From the NCBI GenBank assembly GCA_019916065.1, contig CM034243.1, forward strand, positions 26,872,147-26,936,146: 64,000 bases of DNA, in the 5' to 3' direction. Of the stretch, positions 46,371 to 57,593 are shown piece by piece. Made by a program: the position numbers and the translations under genes. Below the pieces are notes generated by a model. It did no database searches, was not told the origin of the DNA, and saw nothing but the letters and a program-made list of their open reading frames with translations. Position 1 is the stretch's first letter. Every line of letters begins with the position of its first letter. Source of the DNA: Vitellaria paradoxa (lineage: Eukaryota; Streptophyta; Magnoliopsida; Ericales; Sapotaceae).

Positions 46371-47246
46371 TCAGTGTATCCAATAGGAACTAGGTCTCCC
46401 TCCCGTAACTAACATATAATCTTTAGTCTTTCTTAAGTACTTAAGAATATGCTTTACGGCAGTCCAATGTTCTGGTCCAGGATTAGATTGATACCGGCTG
46501 ACCATGCCCACTGCAAAACAGATATCTGGTCTAGTACAAAGCATAGCATACATGAGACTCTCTATCGCCGAAGCATAAGGGACTGTCTTCATATGCTCAT
46601 CTTCTAAAGGTGTCTTAGGACACTGACTCTTAGACAGAGGCACCCCATGCCTGAAAGGTACCATACCCTTCTTGGAGTTAAGTATAGCATACTTTACTAG
46701 TATCTTGTCAATATATGTAGTCTGAGATAGGCTTAACATCTTGTTCTTACGACCTTGCAAAAGCTTAATCCCAAGGATGTAGCTAGCCTTTCCCAAGTCC
46801 TTCATATCAAACTGTTTTGCTAACCAGATTTTAACTGTGGATAACATACCAATATCATTCCCAATGAGTAAAATGTCATCCACATATACGACTAAGAAAA
46901 CCATCATGCTCCCATTGCACTTCTTATACACACAATGTTTTTCTAGATTTTGATCAAAACTAAATGATTTGATTGCTCGATCAAAACTAAATGATTTGAT
47001 TGCTCGATCAAAACAGATGTTCCAACTATGAGATGTTTGCTTAAGTCCATAAATAGACTTATGCAACTTACATACTATATGCTCTTGGCCCTTAGCTATG
47101 AACCCTTCTGGTTGCATCATATAGATGTCTTCATCAAGATGGCCATTCAAAAATGCCGTCTTGACATCTATTTGCCAAATCTCATAATCAAAATAGGCCG
47201 CAATGGATAAGAGGATATGAATAGACTTAAGCATAGCAACTGGCAA
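46371..47246 (-). pseudogene. Copia element: reverse transcriptase
   Basis: The frame of 291 codons carries QIDVKTAFLNGHLDEDIYM, a GFI-type motif, the catalytic VVYVDDILLIG, and QTTYIDKILVKYAI, characteristic of plant Ty1/copia RT. A 27-bp direct duplication (46952-46978 and 46979-47005) repeats FDRAIKSFS in frame between the KSIYGLKQ-type motif and the active site. This would lengthen the palm region and probably disturb it. The frame is broken at both ends. Confidence 0.93.
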
Positions 47247-47276
47247 AAAAGTTTTCTTGTAGTCGATACCCTATTT

Positions 47277-47543
47277 CTAAGTAAACCTTTTAGCCACTAG
47301 CCTAGCCTTATAGGTCTCAACAGACCCATCTGATCCCCTCTTTCTTTTGTAAACCCACTTACAGCCAATAGGTTTAATATTAATTGGTGGTTCTATAAGT
47401 TCCCAAACTTGATTGAAGTACATAAACTCCATTTCAACTTTCATAGCCTTTTGCCAAGAATTTACATCTGTATCAGAAATAGCCTTATTATAACTTGAAA
47501 GATCAGGTTGTTGTTCTCCCTGGAGATTCTCTCCAAAGAACAA
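47277..47543 (-). pseudogene. Copia element: RT N-terminal part
   Basis: The frame contains 'WQKAMKVEMEF', 'VWELIEPP', 'GCKWVYKRKRGSDGSVETYK' and 'ARLVAKRF', the start of the RT domain. It is interrupted by a stop at the expected G-(F/Y) position before the main RT frame, and it overlaps the end of the integrase frame in another phase, so there is a frameshift between 47462 and 47543. Confidence 0.9.
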
Positions 47544-48280
47544 ATACCTGTCAGGTGCCCTAACAATCTCTCACTACGACGAGGTTCTGGTAGATTAAAA
47601 GAGTTAGGTGATGTGGTGTATGGAGCATCTTGGGAAAGGACTGTGTCAGTGATATGTGGGTGAGAACTATCTATCTCATCTAGCTTAACTCTGCCTTTAG
47701 TTTTTTGGTCCATAATATAATCATCTTCTAGGAAGACAGCATTTGTGCTGATGAACACCTTCTGCTCCCTAAGATTATAAAATAGCCAACTTTTTGTTCT
47801 TTTTGGATACCCTATGAAATAGCTCAATTCTGATCTCGATTCCAACTTACTAGTCTTGCCCTTCAACACGTATGAAGGGTAGCCCCATATCCTATAGTGT
47901 TGCAAATTGCGGCGTCGTCCAGTCCACAATTCAGTGGAAGTCTTAAGGGCAGACTTAGTTAGAATAGAGTTTAGAATATACATAGCTGTTTCTAAGGTGT
48001 ATCCCCAAAGGAATACAAGCATATCAGAATAACTTATCATTGATCTAACCATATCTAAAATAGTCTTATTTCTTCTCTCAGTTACACCATTTTGCTGAGG
48101 CATGCCTGGTGCAAACAACTGAGATATAATCCTATTATCCAACAAGTATTTACTGAAGTCACTAGAGAGATACTCACCACCTCGATCAGATCTAAGTGAC
48201 TTTATGTTTTTATCTAATTGCTTTTCTACCTCAGCTTGAAACTCTTTAAACTTTTCAAAAGCTTCAAACTTATGATGCAA
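47462..48280 (-). pseudogene. Copia element: integrase core and C-terminal region
   Basis: This frame of 272 codons shows the rve-type core: KSLRSDRGGEYLSSDF with the central catalytic Asp, APGMPQQNGVTERRNKTIL with the catalytic Glu region, and WGYTLETAMYILN. The copia-specific GYPSYVL...SYFIGYP segment follows. The zinc-binding N-terminal part and first catalytic Asp lie upstream in other frames (48290-48500). Confidence 0.93.
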
Positions 48281-49074
48281 CAGATAAACATAACCATACC
48301 TAGAGTAATCATCTGTGAAAGTGATGAAATACTCATAACCTCCTCAAGTTCTGACATTCAGAGGTCCGCACACATCTGTCTGAACTAACTCCAATAACTT
48401 TTTAGCTCTGTTCCTTTTTGCAGAAAAAGGTCTTTTGGTCATTTTACCCTACAAGTAGGATACACAAGTTGGTAATGGCTCCACTGCCAATGAAGATAAA
48501 GTACTTTCTTTTACCAACCTTATTATCCTATTCAGATTAACATGACCAAGTCTCAAATGCCAAAGATATGTTGGATTACTTGAAAAACTTTTCTTTTAAG
48601 ATTCGATGAAATAAATGATAATGACAATGGTTGTGTATTGCTGCTTTCTATGTCATGAATCTTATTCATTTGCAGAGTAATCAAATATAAGCCATTTGTC
48701 AATGTACTGGAGCAAATAAAAGAGCCATTTAATTTAATAGTAACTGAAGAGTTAAAAACAATTGAATATCATTTTTTAATCAAACAAGAAACTAAAACTA
48801 AATTTCTTTTAATGTTAGGTACATAAAGGCAATTTTCTAAAACTAAGGTTTTATCACTAAAAAATAATCTAACTACTCCAATTGAAATAGCAGCAATCTT
48901 GGAGCCATCACCAAGGCGCAAGCAAACTTCTCCATCACTTAGCCTCCTGGTTTCCTGAAACCTATGCAACGAATTACAAATGTGATTAGTTGCTCCAGAG
49001 TCTATACACCAACAATATGAAGTAAGCTTTTTTATGAAGTACCCGCTAAAAAGTTTACTTCAATAACAAGTGAT
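48281..49074 (-). pseudogene. Copia element: protease and pre-integrase region
   Basis: The aspartic protease motif WCIDSGATNHI is readable at about 49010-48978. It is followed in the same frame by the segment at 48969-48769 with 'LGDGSKIAAI' and 'LENCLYVPNIKRNL', which is typical of copia protease domains. Further down, several stops interrupt the integrase zinc-binding region. Confidence 0.8.
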
Positions 49075-49921
49075 TCAGGTATACTTGCATGCTTCTGTGC
49101 TAGATAGGTAGGGCAGTTCTTCTTCCAATGTCCTTCCACGCCGCCGTGGAAACATTTTCCTTTTGGCTTGGCATTTGCTTTTTTTTTTGTTCCATTTGTT
49201 CACAATTGGGATAGTACCAACATCCTTGGTGCCTTTGGGACTAACTTTCTTCTTTTCCTTGGTTTTGCCTTTATGCTTAGGCTTGGAAGAAGAATCTGCA
49301 GTGAGATGAACACTAGGATTGCTCTTGATAATACCCTTCGCTGCCTTCAGAGCATTAAGAAGCTCTGCTAATGAAAACCTAAGCTTGTTTATGTTAACAT
49401 TTAACTTGAACTGGTTAAAAGAGTCTGGCAGCAACTCAAGGATGATATCAATGTGGGACTCTCCAACAATTTCAGCCCCAAGGACCTCTAGTATGTTTAA
49501 ATAATCCATCATTTTTGAAACATGTTCTTCTACTGGAGTTCCTTCAGCCATTTTAGTGTTCAATAATGCTCTTGTGGCAGTTTACCTAGCAGGCCTGCTC
49601 TGTTCCCTAAACATCTCCTTGAGGTTGAATATGATATCAAAAGCAGTAGCCACATTCTGGTGTTGATGCTGTAAGACATTGGACATCGATGCTAGAATAT
49701 AACACTGAGCCATCTCATCAGCTTTCACCCATTTTGCGTGACAATCACACTACTCTTGAGATGCACATTCTTTTGGTAATATTGGACATTCAACAGTAAG
49801 AACATATTTGTACCCCCTCAGCAGTGAGTACAATATCCAGATTCCGTTTCCAATCAATAGAATTGGGCCTAGTGAGCTTGTATTGTTTGAGTATGATAGA
49901 GAAAGGATTAAATGATGACAT
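49075..49921 (-). pseudogene. Copia element: gag with damaged zinc knuckle
   Basis: Gag starts near 49921 and continues with frameshifts. The frame 49563-49075 covers the C-terminal half of gag ('GTPVEEHVSKMMDYLNILE', 'LPDSFNQFKLNVN'), then a Lys-rich stretch. The CCHC zinc knuckle (CFHGGVEGHWKKNC, first Cys near 49150) is in a different phase from this frame, so a frameshift lies just before it. A stop also follows 'LPKECASQE' near 49750. Confidence 0.85.
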
Positions 49922-51395
49922 CTGATAAAAAATAAAAAAAAAATATTAAGTATGGATGCAAACAACAACAAAAAAATATACTTTTGTTCTTCATTATCTA
50001 ATGGTGGTATCCTCAAGACACTATAAATGAATACAAAAGGGACTTAGTCTATATATATAACATGCTTCATGGGGAAGTCAAATGCCACCTATATGATTAA
50101 GAGGATGATATCTTTTACAATGTCAACTAGGCATCTCATACCATATGATATTATAATACCCTCCATTTAGTCTTCAAAAGTAAAATAACTAAGTTGTGGG
50201 GATAATAGTTATTTTCCTTTTGATCAAGTGCACACCATTATCTCGAATGAAAGACAATCGTTGTAAGCAAGTGTTCTTGTGGGGAGAATCACCCTCACAC
50301 CGCCTCAATCATCCTTATCCTAAGAGATTCAATCTTGTAACTAATGAGAATAAACACCTTCCGTAGGAAATGGTTACTCGAAGATGACTCAAGATGCTTG
50401 TCCTCATCTTACTACGAACCGATAATGGAAGACCAATACTTGAATTTTAAATTTGAGGATACTTTAAAATTTATTATTCATGTCTTGCTTTCTTTTATTT
50501 TCAAAAAATAAAATTTAATTTTGAAAAAGACTTTTTTAACAAAATTTCAAAGCAAGTTATGAATGATTTTTCCTTTTTAAGTTCATGGATTTTAAAAAAG
50601 TGTTTTTCTAGCATGCATACACAACATGTAGATTATCAAATATAATAACATCACACGCAGTATAAATATGCATAAACGTAAATAACATCTCTCTTTTGGT
50701 TTCCGATCTACAATAGAAAATCCATGCAAAATCTATAACATAAGGTTGAACTTGGCCTCCTTGGTCTTCTTGTTCTTCTTCGTTTCTTCAACATTCAAAA
50801 ATTACATAATGCCTATGCCCACAAATGGGCGTACATAATTTCTAAATAGTTGGAAGAGAAAAATAAAAAAATGAAAGAAGAAATAGGGAAACCAATAAAC
50901 TTGCCCTTTCACGAGAAAACCAGGTTTACTATCCTGTATAAGCCTTCCACATAAGTTTATACAATCTTTTCCTATTGACCAACCGAAAGAGAAATCCCCA
51001 TGTCACATTTATAACAAGCATATATAACCATTCATAACCATATTCCCATGCTGTCTGTTTTAGACAATTAAGTTAGAGGCGTGTTATACTTTCTAAGTGT
51101 AGATTTATGGACAACGTCATGTATCCTTAATAATCGTGGTGGCAATGCAAGATGGCATGCCACCTCTCTAGCTCTATCCAAAATCTCGAACAGTGAATAA
51201 ATCTCAATGATAGCTTCCCTCTGCAACCAAATTGAATTAAACCCTTTTGTGGTGAAATATTTAAGTACAAATGATTCCCTACCTCAAACTCTAAAGGTCT
51301 TTGCTTTCAATCATCATAGCTTTTATGTCAAATTTGCGCTATTTCAAGTCTCTATCAGATAACCTTAACTTTGTCAATAGTTTTTCTCGAATAGT
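49922..51395. other. Presumed leader and 5' LTR side of the copia element, not resolved
   Basis: No primer site of the usual kind was found. The 50160-50460 stretch has LTR-like composition, and a TATA-like 'tatatatata' lies at about 50051-50060. No convincing match to 44600-45892 was found by eye. No host gene. Confidence 0.3.
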
Positions 51396-51786
51396 GTAAT
51401 GACCCGAATGTTTATTTGATATATTTTAATCATTTATGATGCTATGCTGATGAATTTTATTCTTTAAATGCCAAAGTATTCCACTAGGGATTGTTTGGAG
51501 AGAGTTGAGTATTTGTTTTATACTTAATTTTTTTTAAGATTTTTACCAAAACCTGGTTTTGTCATGCACACAATTGTGCTAAGTCTATGTGCGTGGGGAT
51601 GTCTTGGAGCTTAGTGTGCATATACCATTGTCTTCCTTGTGAGCATAGCCTTGCTTGGGTCCATTCAATTGTGTCAGTTTCTTTTCTGGAATTTACAGCT
51701 TTTGTCTTTTCACTCATCAGCTATGCCTCTACCATTTACCGATCACTATCACCTTATTTATCCCCATTTTTTAATCTCCTAGTTGT

Positions 51787-51819
<33 letters not shown>

Positions 51820-52176
51820 GTTTATTAGTTAGAGAGAGAAAAAGATATATGTGTGCGTGAGTTGCTGCTTGAGTTTTGCTTGCTCAATAGAGAGTGTGTG
51901 CATTCATAGGTGATCTTGGTGAGTTGAGACATGGCGGTGAAAGTTCTGTGGGTGTGGAGCTATGTTCGATTGTATTTGGTCAAGTTTGGGGTGTGGAGTT
52001 TGGTGCCTCTTTTCCTTCATCCTCTGCATCATCTTATTCTCTTCCTTGTTCTTCTTCACTTGGTTTGAGGTAGGGGATCTTTCTCAAGTATTTTATATCA
52101 AATGAAATTAAACCAGGATATTTATGTCAAAAAAATAATAAATGAAACTGAATCATAGCTTAAAATTACTTATAAT
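51396..52176 (+). other. LTR-like sequence starting TGTAATGACCC
   Basis: 'tgtaatgacccgaatg' at 51397 is a typical start of plant gypsy-type LTRs. The stretch runs through a (GT)n run (51789-51818) and ends in a donor-like 'ggtttgaggtagggg' near 52063. No second LTR or coding domain is seen, so this may be a solo LTR. Confidence 0.3.
51789..51818. repeat. (GT)n microsatellite
   Basis: Fifteen GT units, directly visible. Confidence 0.95.
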
Positions 52177-52569
52177 TAGGGCTGAATAATGAGCGGGTCG
52201 AACTAAGTTTAGAATATTTTTATTGTCCATTAGGTTGGACCAAGTCTAAAATAATATTCGGGTTTAGATTTAATTTCTATGCTCACCCAGGTAAACCAAT
52301 TTGTTATTTAGGATATTAAACTATATTTTTAATTAAAATCATTTAAAAATTATGAAAGTAATTCAGCACTAAAATTCATATTTCTTAAAAATTTTGATTG
52401 AAAAACTTAATTTTATAAAAATTATAAATAAATAATACTTAAAATATATAAATATTAATTTACTTTATGCCCCACTAGTGTGCTCAACCCAAGCTAACTC
52501 GTATAATTAAATGGGCTCCAAAAAGTTTTCATGCCCAAAGAGATAGGGCTGGTGTAGGTTTAAGGTTTA
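52177..52569. other. Repeat-like sequence, possible hAT end
   Basis: 'tagggctgaataatgagcgg' at about 52179 resembles a hAT terminus with subterminal GGGTC motifs. No inverted partner is clear. No gene. Confidence 0.3.
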
Positions 52570-52949
52570 GAGGCCATTTGGAGTGATTAAAAAAAACCAA
52601 AATTTTACAAAAGTAAATTTTTGGAATATGAAATGTAAAAAGTTGTTTTGAAATGATGGTTAGATAATTGTGTTTGATTTGATATAAAGTTGTTAAAAAT
52701 TATATGAAGTGACACATGACAAAATTTTAGTGAAAAATTTTGAAAACTTTAAGAGTTTTGTAAAACTTTTTCGTAAAAAAGTTTTTTTCAAAAATCTGTC
52801 AAAATCTGTTGGAACGCACTATAATAGTTTGTTCCAATGGATTATGACAAATTTTTTGCACAAGTTAGAATTTTTTAAGTTTGAAAAAGTTAGAACTTTC
52901 AAATTTTTTGGGAATTTTTTGAACTTGGTTGGAGATCCAAATGACCCCT
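52570..52949 (+). mobile_element. MITE family P, copy 1
   Basis: The ends 'gaggccatttggagt' and 'atccaaatgacccctt' are imperfect inverted repeats. Diagnostic body sequences are 'tgttttgaaatgatgg', 'gtgtttgatttgatat' and 'tgacaaaattttagtg'. The same element lies inverted at 53033-53422. Confidence 0.85.
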
Positions 52950-53032
52950 TATACTTTTATTTTCTTTATATTATTCTAGGAATAACGTTCCGTAATTAAA
53001 AAATATTAACTACATTTTAGGCATAAACATAA

Positions 53033-53422
53033 AGGAGCCGTTTGGAGTTCAACCAAGTTAAAAAAACTCCAAAAAATTTTCAAAAGTTTTAACTCTTTCA
53101 AACTCTAAAAAATTTCAACATTTTCAAAAAATTTGTTAAAATTCATTGGAACAAACTATTGTAGTGCGTTTCAACGGCTTTTGCTTGATTTTTTAAAAAG
53201 TTGGGTTAACATTTGTACCAAAAAGTTAGACAAAACTCTAAAAGTTTTCAAAATTTTACATTAAAATTTTGTCACGTTTCACTTTATATAATTCTTAATA
53301 ATTTTATATTAAATCAAACACAAACGTTCAGCCATCATTTCAAAACAACTTGTTACACTTCAAATCCCAAAACATTTCACTTTTTTTTTCGTGGTTTTTT
53401 TTTAACACTCCAAACGGCTCCC
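53033..53422 (-). mobile_element. MITE family P, copy 2 (inverted)
   Basis: The ends are 'aggagccgtttggagt' and 'actccaaacggctccc', a good TIR. The body is the reverse complement of copy 1 over nearly its full length ('ccatcatttcaaaacaac', 'aatcaaacacaaa', 'aaaattttgtcacg'). Only ~83 bp separate the two copies. Confidence 0.85.
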
Positions 53423-53451
53423 AAATGTAATATCTTTTAGTTAAAGAGACT

Positions 53452-53893
53452 AAGGTAGCGTTTGGAGTTTAAAAAATAAAAAAAAATGTGGTTTGAATAA
53501 CTTTTTGACGTTTGGAACTCAGCCATCAAACTATTTTTTTTTGAGATGAATAACTTTGTTCAAATGAATTTTCGTCCATTCGAACAAATTTTAGAAGAAA
53601 CTTTTTGATTTTTGCATTAGAATTTTTGACTTTAGATCTGATCGGATGGATTTTTTATCCGTTCAAACATATTTATGTCAGACCTTTTTAAAAGTTGTTG
53701 AAATGTTATTGGAGTTTGTGAAAATGTTATTGGAATTTGTAAAAATTTTATTGGAGTTTGCAAAAATTTATTAGGATACGTAGATATATATAAATTTATA
53801 AAAATTTTACGAAATACGAAATAGACAAAATGTGTTAGACATTTTTAGAGTTTTTCAGAAATTTTTAATGTTTTTAGGACACCAAGTATAGCC
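53452..53893. mobile_element. MITE-like element
   Basis: It starts 'aaggtagcgtttggagttt' and ends near 'aggacaccaagtatagcct'. It contains three short repeats of 'ttattggagtttg/attgg.atttgtaaaa' (53708-53765). A related sequence occurs at 39890-40010. Confidence 0.5.
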
Positions 53894-54382
53894 TAAGTTA
53901 TGCTAAATATAATTTAAGGCCTGTTTGGGATCTGTTTAACCTGAGTTTCCTAGCTTTATTCTTTGTTTCGTTTGGTTGCACCACTTTTTAACTTTAAATA
54001 AGTAAATTTTCTAGTCTAAAAAAGTTTCAAAAGCACGGGACTCAAAAAAATAAAAATTGAAAAGCTAGCGCTTTTCTAATTCTTTTTTTTTTTTTTATGA
54101 ATATGTCAAGTTTAAGATTTTTATCAACTTTTCAAAAACTTTCACCAAGTTTTTGAAACCCCTAAAATATCTTATATACAAAACCTAAAAGTCAAATTTA
54201 TCCACATTTAGTTAATTATATTTAAATAAATTATAAAATAATTAAAAATTATATTTGCCAATACATTAAGATTTTTATTAAATTATAAAAATATTAACAA
54301 AATAGTTGGTGTCAAATTTCTTAACTGTGATTAAAAATTTTGTTTTAATCTCACTAGTACTTATTCAATCAATTACGAAAAC

Positions 54383-54424
<42 letters not shown>

Positions 54425-54820
54425 AGAAAAGAACCTAAATTTTTTTGTACAAAACAATTAATTTTTTTTCATTCAATACCAGACACTAAGGTATAAATAA
54501 AGTTAGTAAGTTAATTTTTTTTGGACAAATTACCAAATATTCCAAGCAAAATTTTTTCAACTAAATTAAACATAAATTTATTTTTAGATTTTATGGGCTT
54601 TAAGGCTCTATTTGATGCAAAAGGGAATGAAATGAATTGGTCACTCTTTACTCTCACTCTGTTTCTTTTTTCTTGGGTATATTTTATTTAAAATATTATT
54701 TTATACTTATTTAAAATAATATTTTATTTAAGAAGATGGAATCATTATAACAAATTAGACATAATATTTACTCCTCCACAAAAAAAGAGTAAATTACATC
54801 AACTTTTCTTCAATATTTAA
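53894..54820. other. Intergenic AT-rich sequence
   Basis: It contains a MITE-like start at 53919 ('ggcctgtttgggatctg') and a (TA)n run at 54390-54421. No gene. Confidence 0.4.
54390..54421. repeat. (TA)n microsatellite
   Basis: About 16 TA units, directly visible. Confidence 0.95.
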
Positions 54821-55139
54821 TGTGGCATTTGATTTACTTTTTTATTTTTTATTTTTTGTTTTCATTTTATATTTTAAAAATCTTAAAATAAAGAAAGAGA
54901 AAATACTCTATTTTCATTATTTTGAAATTTTTTTTATTTTAAATTAAAAACGCTCAAAACGATTTTCTGTCATTTTTTATTTTATGTGTAAACCAATTAT
55001 CTGTTTTCTAAAATAAAATTTGAAAACATAAGCGACTAAATACGTTTTAAACTTTTTCCTTATTTTTAAAAACATAAAATGGAAAACGAATTCAAAACAG
55101 AAAATAGAAAACAAAAAATAGAAAAATAAATCAAATAAG
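54821..55139 (+). mobile_element. MITE family K, copy 3
   Basis: It is bounded by 'tgtggcatttgatttac' and 'aaataaatcaaataagt'. The internal 'cgctcaaaacgattttctgt' matches copy 2, and 'tgtcattttttattttatgt' matches copy 1. Confidence 0.7.
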
Positions 55140-55559
55140 TATAAGTAATTATACTTATATCCCTCAACGTTAAAAAATTATACTTACCTCTTTTATTTTG
55201 AAATATTATTAACATTGATCCCTTTTTGTTAAAAAAAAAACTGACGACGATGTGAGAAAAAGAAGAATAACACAAAAAAAATATTTAAAATTTTAGTTAG
55301 TTTAATATTTTTTTTGTTAAATTTTAACAATTAATTTAACAAAAAAGGTTAAGAGAAATAACTGTAATTTTTAAATATTGAAGGACGATAGGTATAATTA
55401 TTTAAATATTAAAAAGATGTAATTGTAATTTACCGTTAAAAAAATTTCTCATAACCTTAATTTGTTTTTTTTTTTAACAAATCATATTTAAATCATTAAT
55501 TCAAACACACAACCGAAAATGTCACTTTAAAAAAAAATGGGAAAAAAAATTTAAAGAAA
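55140..55559 (+). other. Probable promoter region of the FAR1-related gene
   Basis: AT-rich sequence directly upstream of a GC-richer exon-like segment. No single TATA box stands out. Confidence 0.3.
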
Positions 55560-55751
55560 GAAGAAACAATCGGGAACGGGTTTCGTCTGGGTTTGGGACG
55601 GTTGTGCAGAGTTTTCGACTCGCCTTAACGGTGGCCGACGATATGGGTTCTCACACCTCAACTTAAAGCCCTCTAACTGAAACAAAAGACACCCAACAAA
55701 CATAGAGAGATAAGGCGCTCGATTTCTACACAATCCGCAATGCTACGGCTG
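55560..55751 (+). other. Probable 5'UTR exon of the FAR1-related gene
   Basis: A ~190-bp GC-richer stretch ('cgggaacgggtttcgtctgg', 'aacggtggccgacgatatgg') ends in a donor 'tacggctg|gtgcgt' at 55751. Genes of this family often have 5'UTR introns, and the next + strand acceptor adjoining coding sequence is at 59976. The link is inferred from position and splice signals only. The 60-codon - strand frame here is a shadow. Confidence 0.45.
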
Positions 55752-56080
55752 GTGCGTTTCTCTTTTTATTTTCTCAATTTTCGAGAATTTTAAGAAAAAC
55801 CCAGATGAAGAGCTATGGTTTATCATCTTATTACTTGTTTGTCGTCTATGCCCTTGTATCACGCGGGGTTATTCGAGGTTTTTTTTTTTGGGGGGGGGGA
55901 GGTGTGAGCTATAGCTGTGATGATAGTCTCGCATGGCTTTTTCAGGGAATAGCCATGCTTGTTGTTGGATAAGGCAGCTGGGGTTTCTATCCCTAATTAA
56001 TAATTCACTGTTTAGTTTAATGGTGTTCAAACACCCTTTTTTTGTTTTAAACATTTGACAGTTGAAGCTACAGTGTCTGC
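55752..56080 (+). other. First intron of the FAR1-related gene, unique part
   Basis: Non-coding with a poly-T/poly-G run near 55880-55900. It is followed by three inserted elements within the same intron. Confidence 0.35.
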
Positions 56081-56282
56081 TGGCCAGTTTGGTACGAGGG
56101 AATGGAATGAAATGGAATGCTCATTTCCATATTACAATTTCATTTCATTCCATTCTCGGAGTAGCTTTTCAAATTTTGAATAAGCATAAAGTAGTATTTC
56201 AAATTCGCATACCAAAGAAGGTAATGGAATGAAAGTGTGGGAATGAACATTTCATTCCATTCACTCGTACCAAACAGGGCCA
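56081..56282. mobile_element. MITE with good terminal inverted repeats
   Basis: The left end is 'tggccagtttggtacgaggg' and the right end in reverse complement is 'atggccctgtttggtacgag'. The body repeats 'ggaatggaatgaaatgg'-type sequence and its complement. Confidence 0.8.
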
Positions 56283-56543
56283 TAGTGTTTGGGGACATTT
56301 GCTTGTAATAGTAAATTCCAAACAACTATAATGCTCATGAAACAATTTTATACCCAAGTTACTTTACATTGGCCTTTTTGAACTTCAATTTAGAAGCTTG
56401 TGTATTAGTAAAATGTTCAAGTTACACTAATTGTTGAATTTAGAACTCCTAGTTTTTATGAGGCATTTCTGTAGTTATATGTTGAGCTCTTGAGAACTTG
56501 AGTTTGCTCGAATTTAATAGCAATACTACTGAGAGGGACTGAA

Positions 56544-56730
56544 GGGGAGCCTTTGTGCAATAGTAAGAGTTGCTGCCATGTGACTTGAAGTCATGGGTTC
56601 GAGTCGTGGAAACAGCCTCTTGCAAATGCAGGGTAAGGATGCGTACAGTAGACCTTTGTGGTTCGACCCTTCCCCGGACCCTGCGCAAGGCAGGAGCTTC
56701 GTGCACGGGGCTGCTTTTTTTTTTTTTTTT
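56544..56730 (+). mobile_element. Au-like SINE
   Basis: The body begins 'ggggagcctttgtgcaatag' with an RNA polymerase III A-box-like and B-box-like sequence ('ggttcgagtcg' at 56597-56607), then 'gaaacagcctcttgcaaatg', 'aggatgcgtacagtagacc' and 'cttccccggaccctgcgcaa', and ends in a 3' poly-T. This is the arrangement of the plant Au SINE family. Similar ~19-bp sequences flank it ('tactactgagagggactga' at 56524-56542 and 'aactactgggagggactaa' at 56731-56749), which is an imperfect target duplication. It lies in the first intron of the FAR1-related gene in sense orientation. Confidence 0.9.
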
Positions 56731-56970
56731 AACTACTGGGAGGGACTAATGCACAATTCCATAAGATCACGTTACAAATTGGTTTAGGAGTGGATTTCTT
56801 ATTGCTATTTAAGGTTCCTACAATGATGGTCCTATTCAATAACATATCTATTTATTTCTTTTAGATATTTTCCAGCTATGTGAAGTTTCCTTACCTATTG
56901 TTTCTTCTTGAAGCTCTATAGATTTTCCCTTTTCAAGGTGCTTTAACATAGTTTTTCATAGGTAGGGGGG

Positions 56971-56998
<28 letters not shown>
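56971..56998. repeat. (GA)n microsatellite
   Basis: Fourteen GA units, directly visible. Confidence 0.95.
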
Positions 56999-57001
<3 letters not shown>

Positions 57002-57183
57002 CAGTTGCAGGTGATTAGAATGCAATTTAAACAATTATTCATACCTAAAATTTTTGTGCACAACTAAAATTCAAACATATAGACTATTTTGGATGATGGT
57101 ATAAAGAGGAATTGGATCTTGTGGATGGTCAGGCCGGACTAGGGGTACCGAGTCACTGGCTGTGTGGGAATGATGTTGAGCAT

Positions 57184-57399
57184 TAGGGCTGGAAGTGAGC
57201 CGAATAGCTCGAGCGAGCAATTCGGCTTGAGCTTAGCTCATTTGCTTGATAAACCAAATTTAAGTTGCAGCTCGAGCCAAACATAGTTCGATTCGAAAGC
57301 TCGTGAGCTAGCTTGATTAAAATAAAATATATTATATTACCCAAAACAATGTCATTTTGACCAAACTATATAAAAATCAAGCTTGCCCTAGAAATTACT

Positions 57400-57430
<31 letters not shown>

Positions 57431-57562
57431 TCAGTCAACTGACTCATCCCCTCTCAGTGCCTAATCCATTCTCCCCCCTCCCCCCTTTCTCACCCCTCTC
57501 AGGCCCCAAGCCTCATCCATTCCCTTCCCTGCCCCCCTCTTTCTCTCTCACATTCGCTCGTG

Positions 57563-57593
<31 letters not shown>

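Noticed and set aside
50160..51100. 5' LTR of the copia element
   Set aside because: The composition fits, but no convincing match to the 3' LTR region and no primer site next to it were found by eye.
56544..56730. tRNA gene (A/B boxes)
   Set aside because: No cloverleaf could be formed by eye. The remainder matches the Au SINE layout with target duplications.
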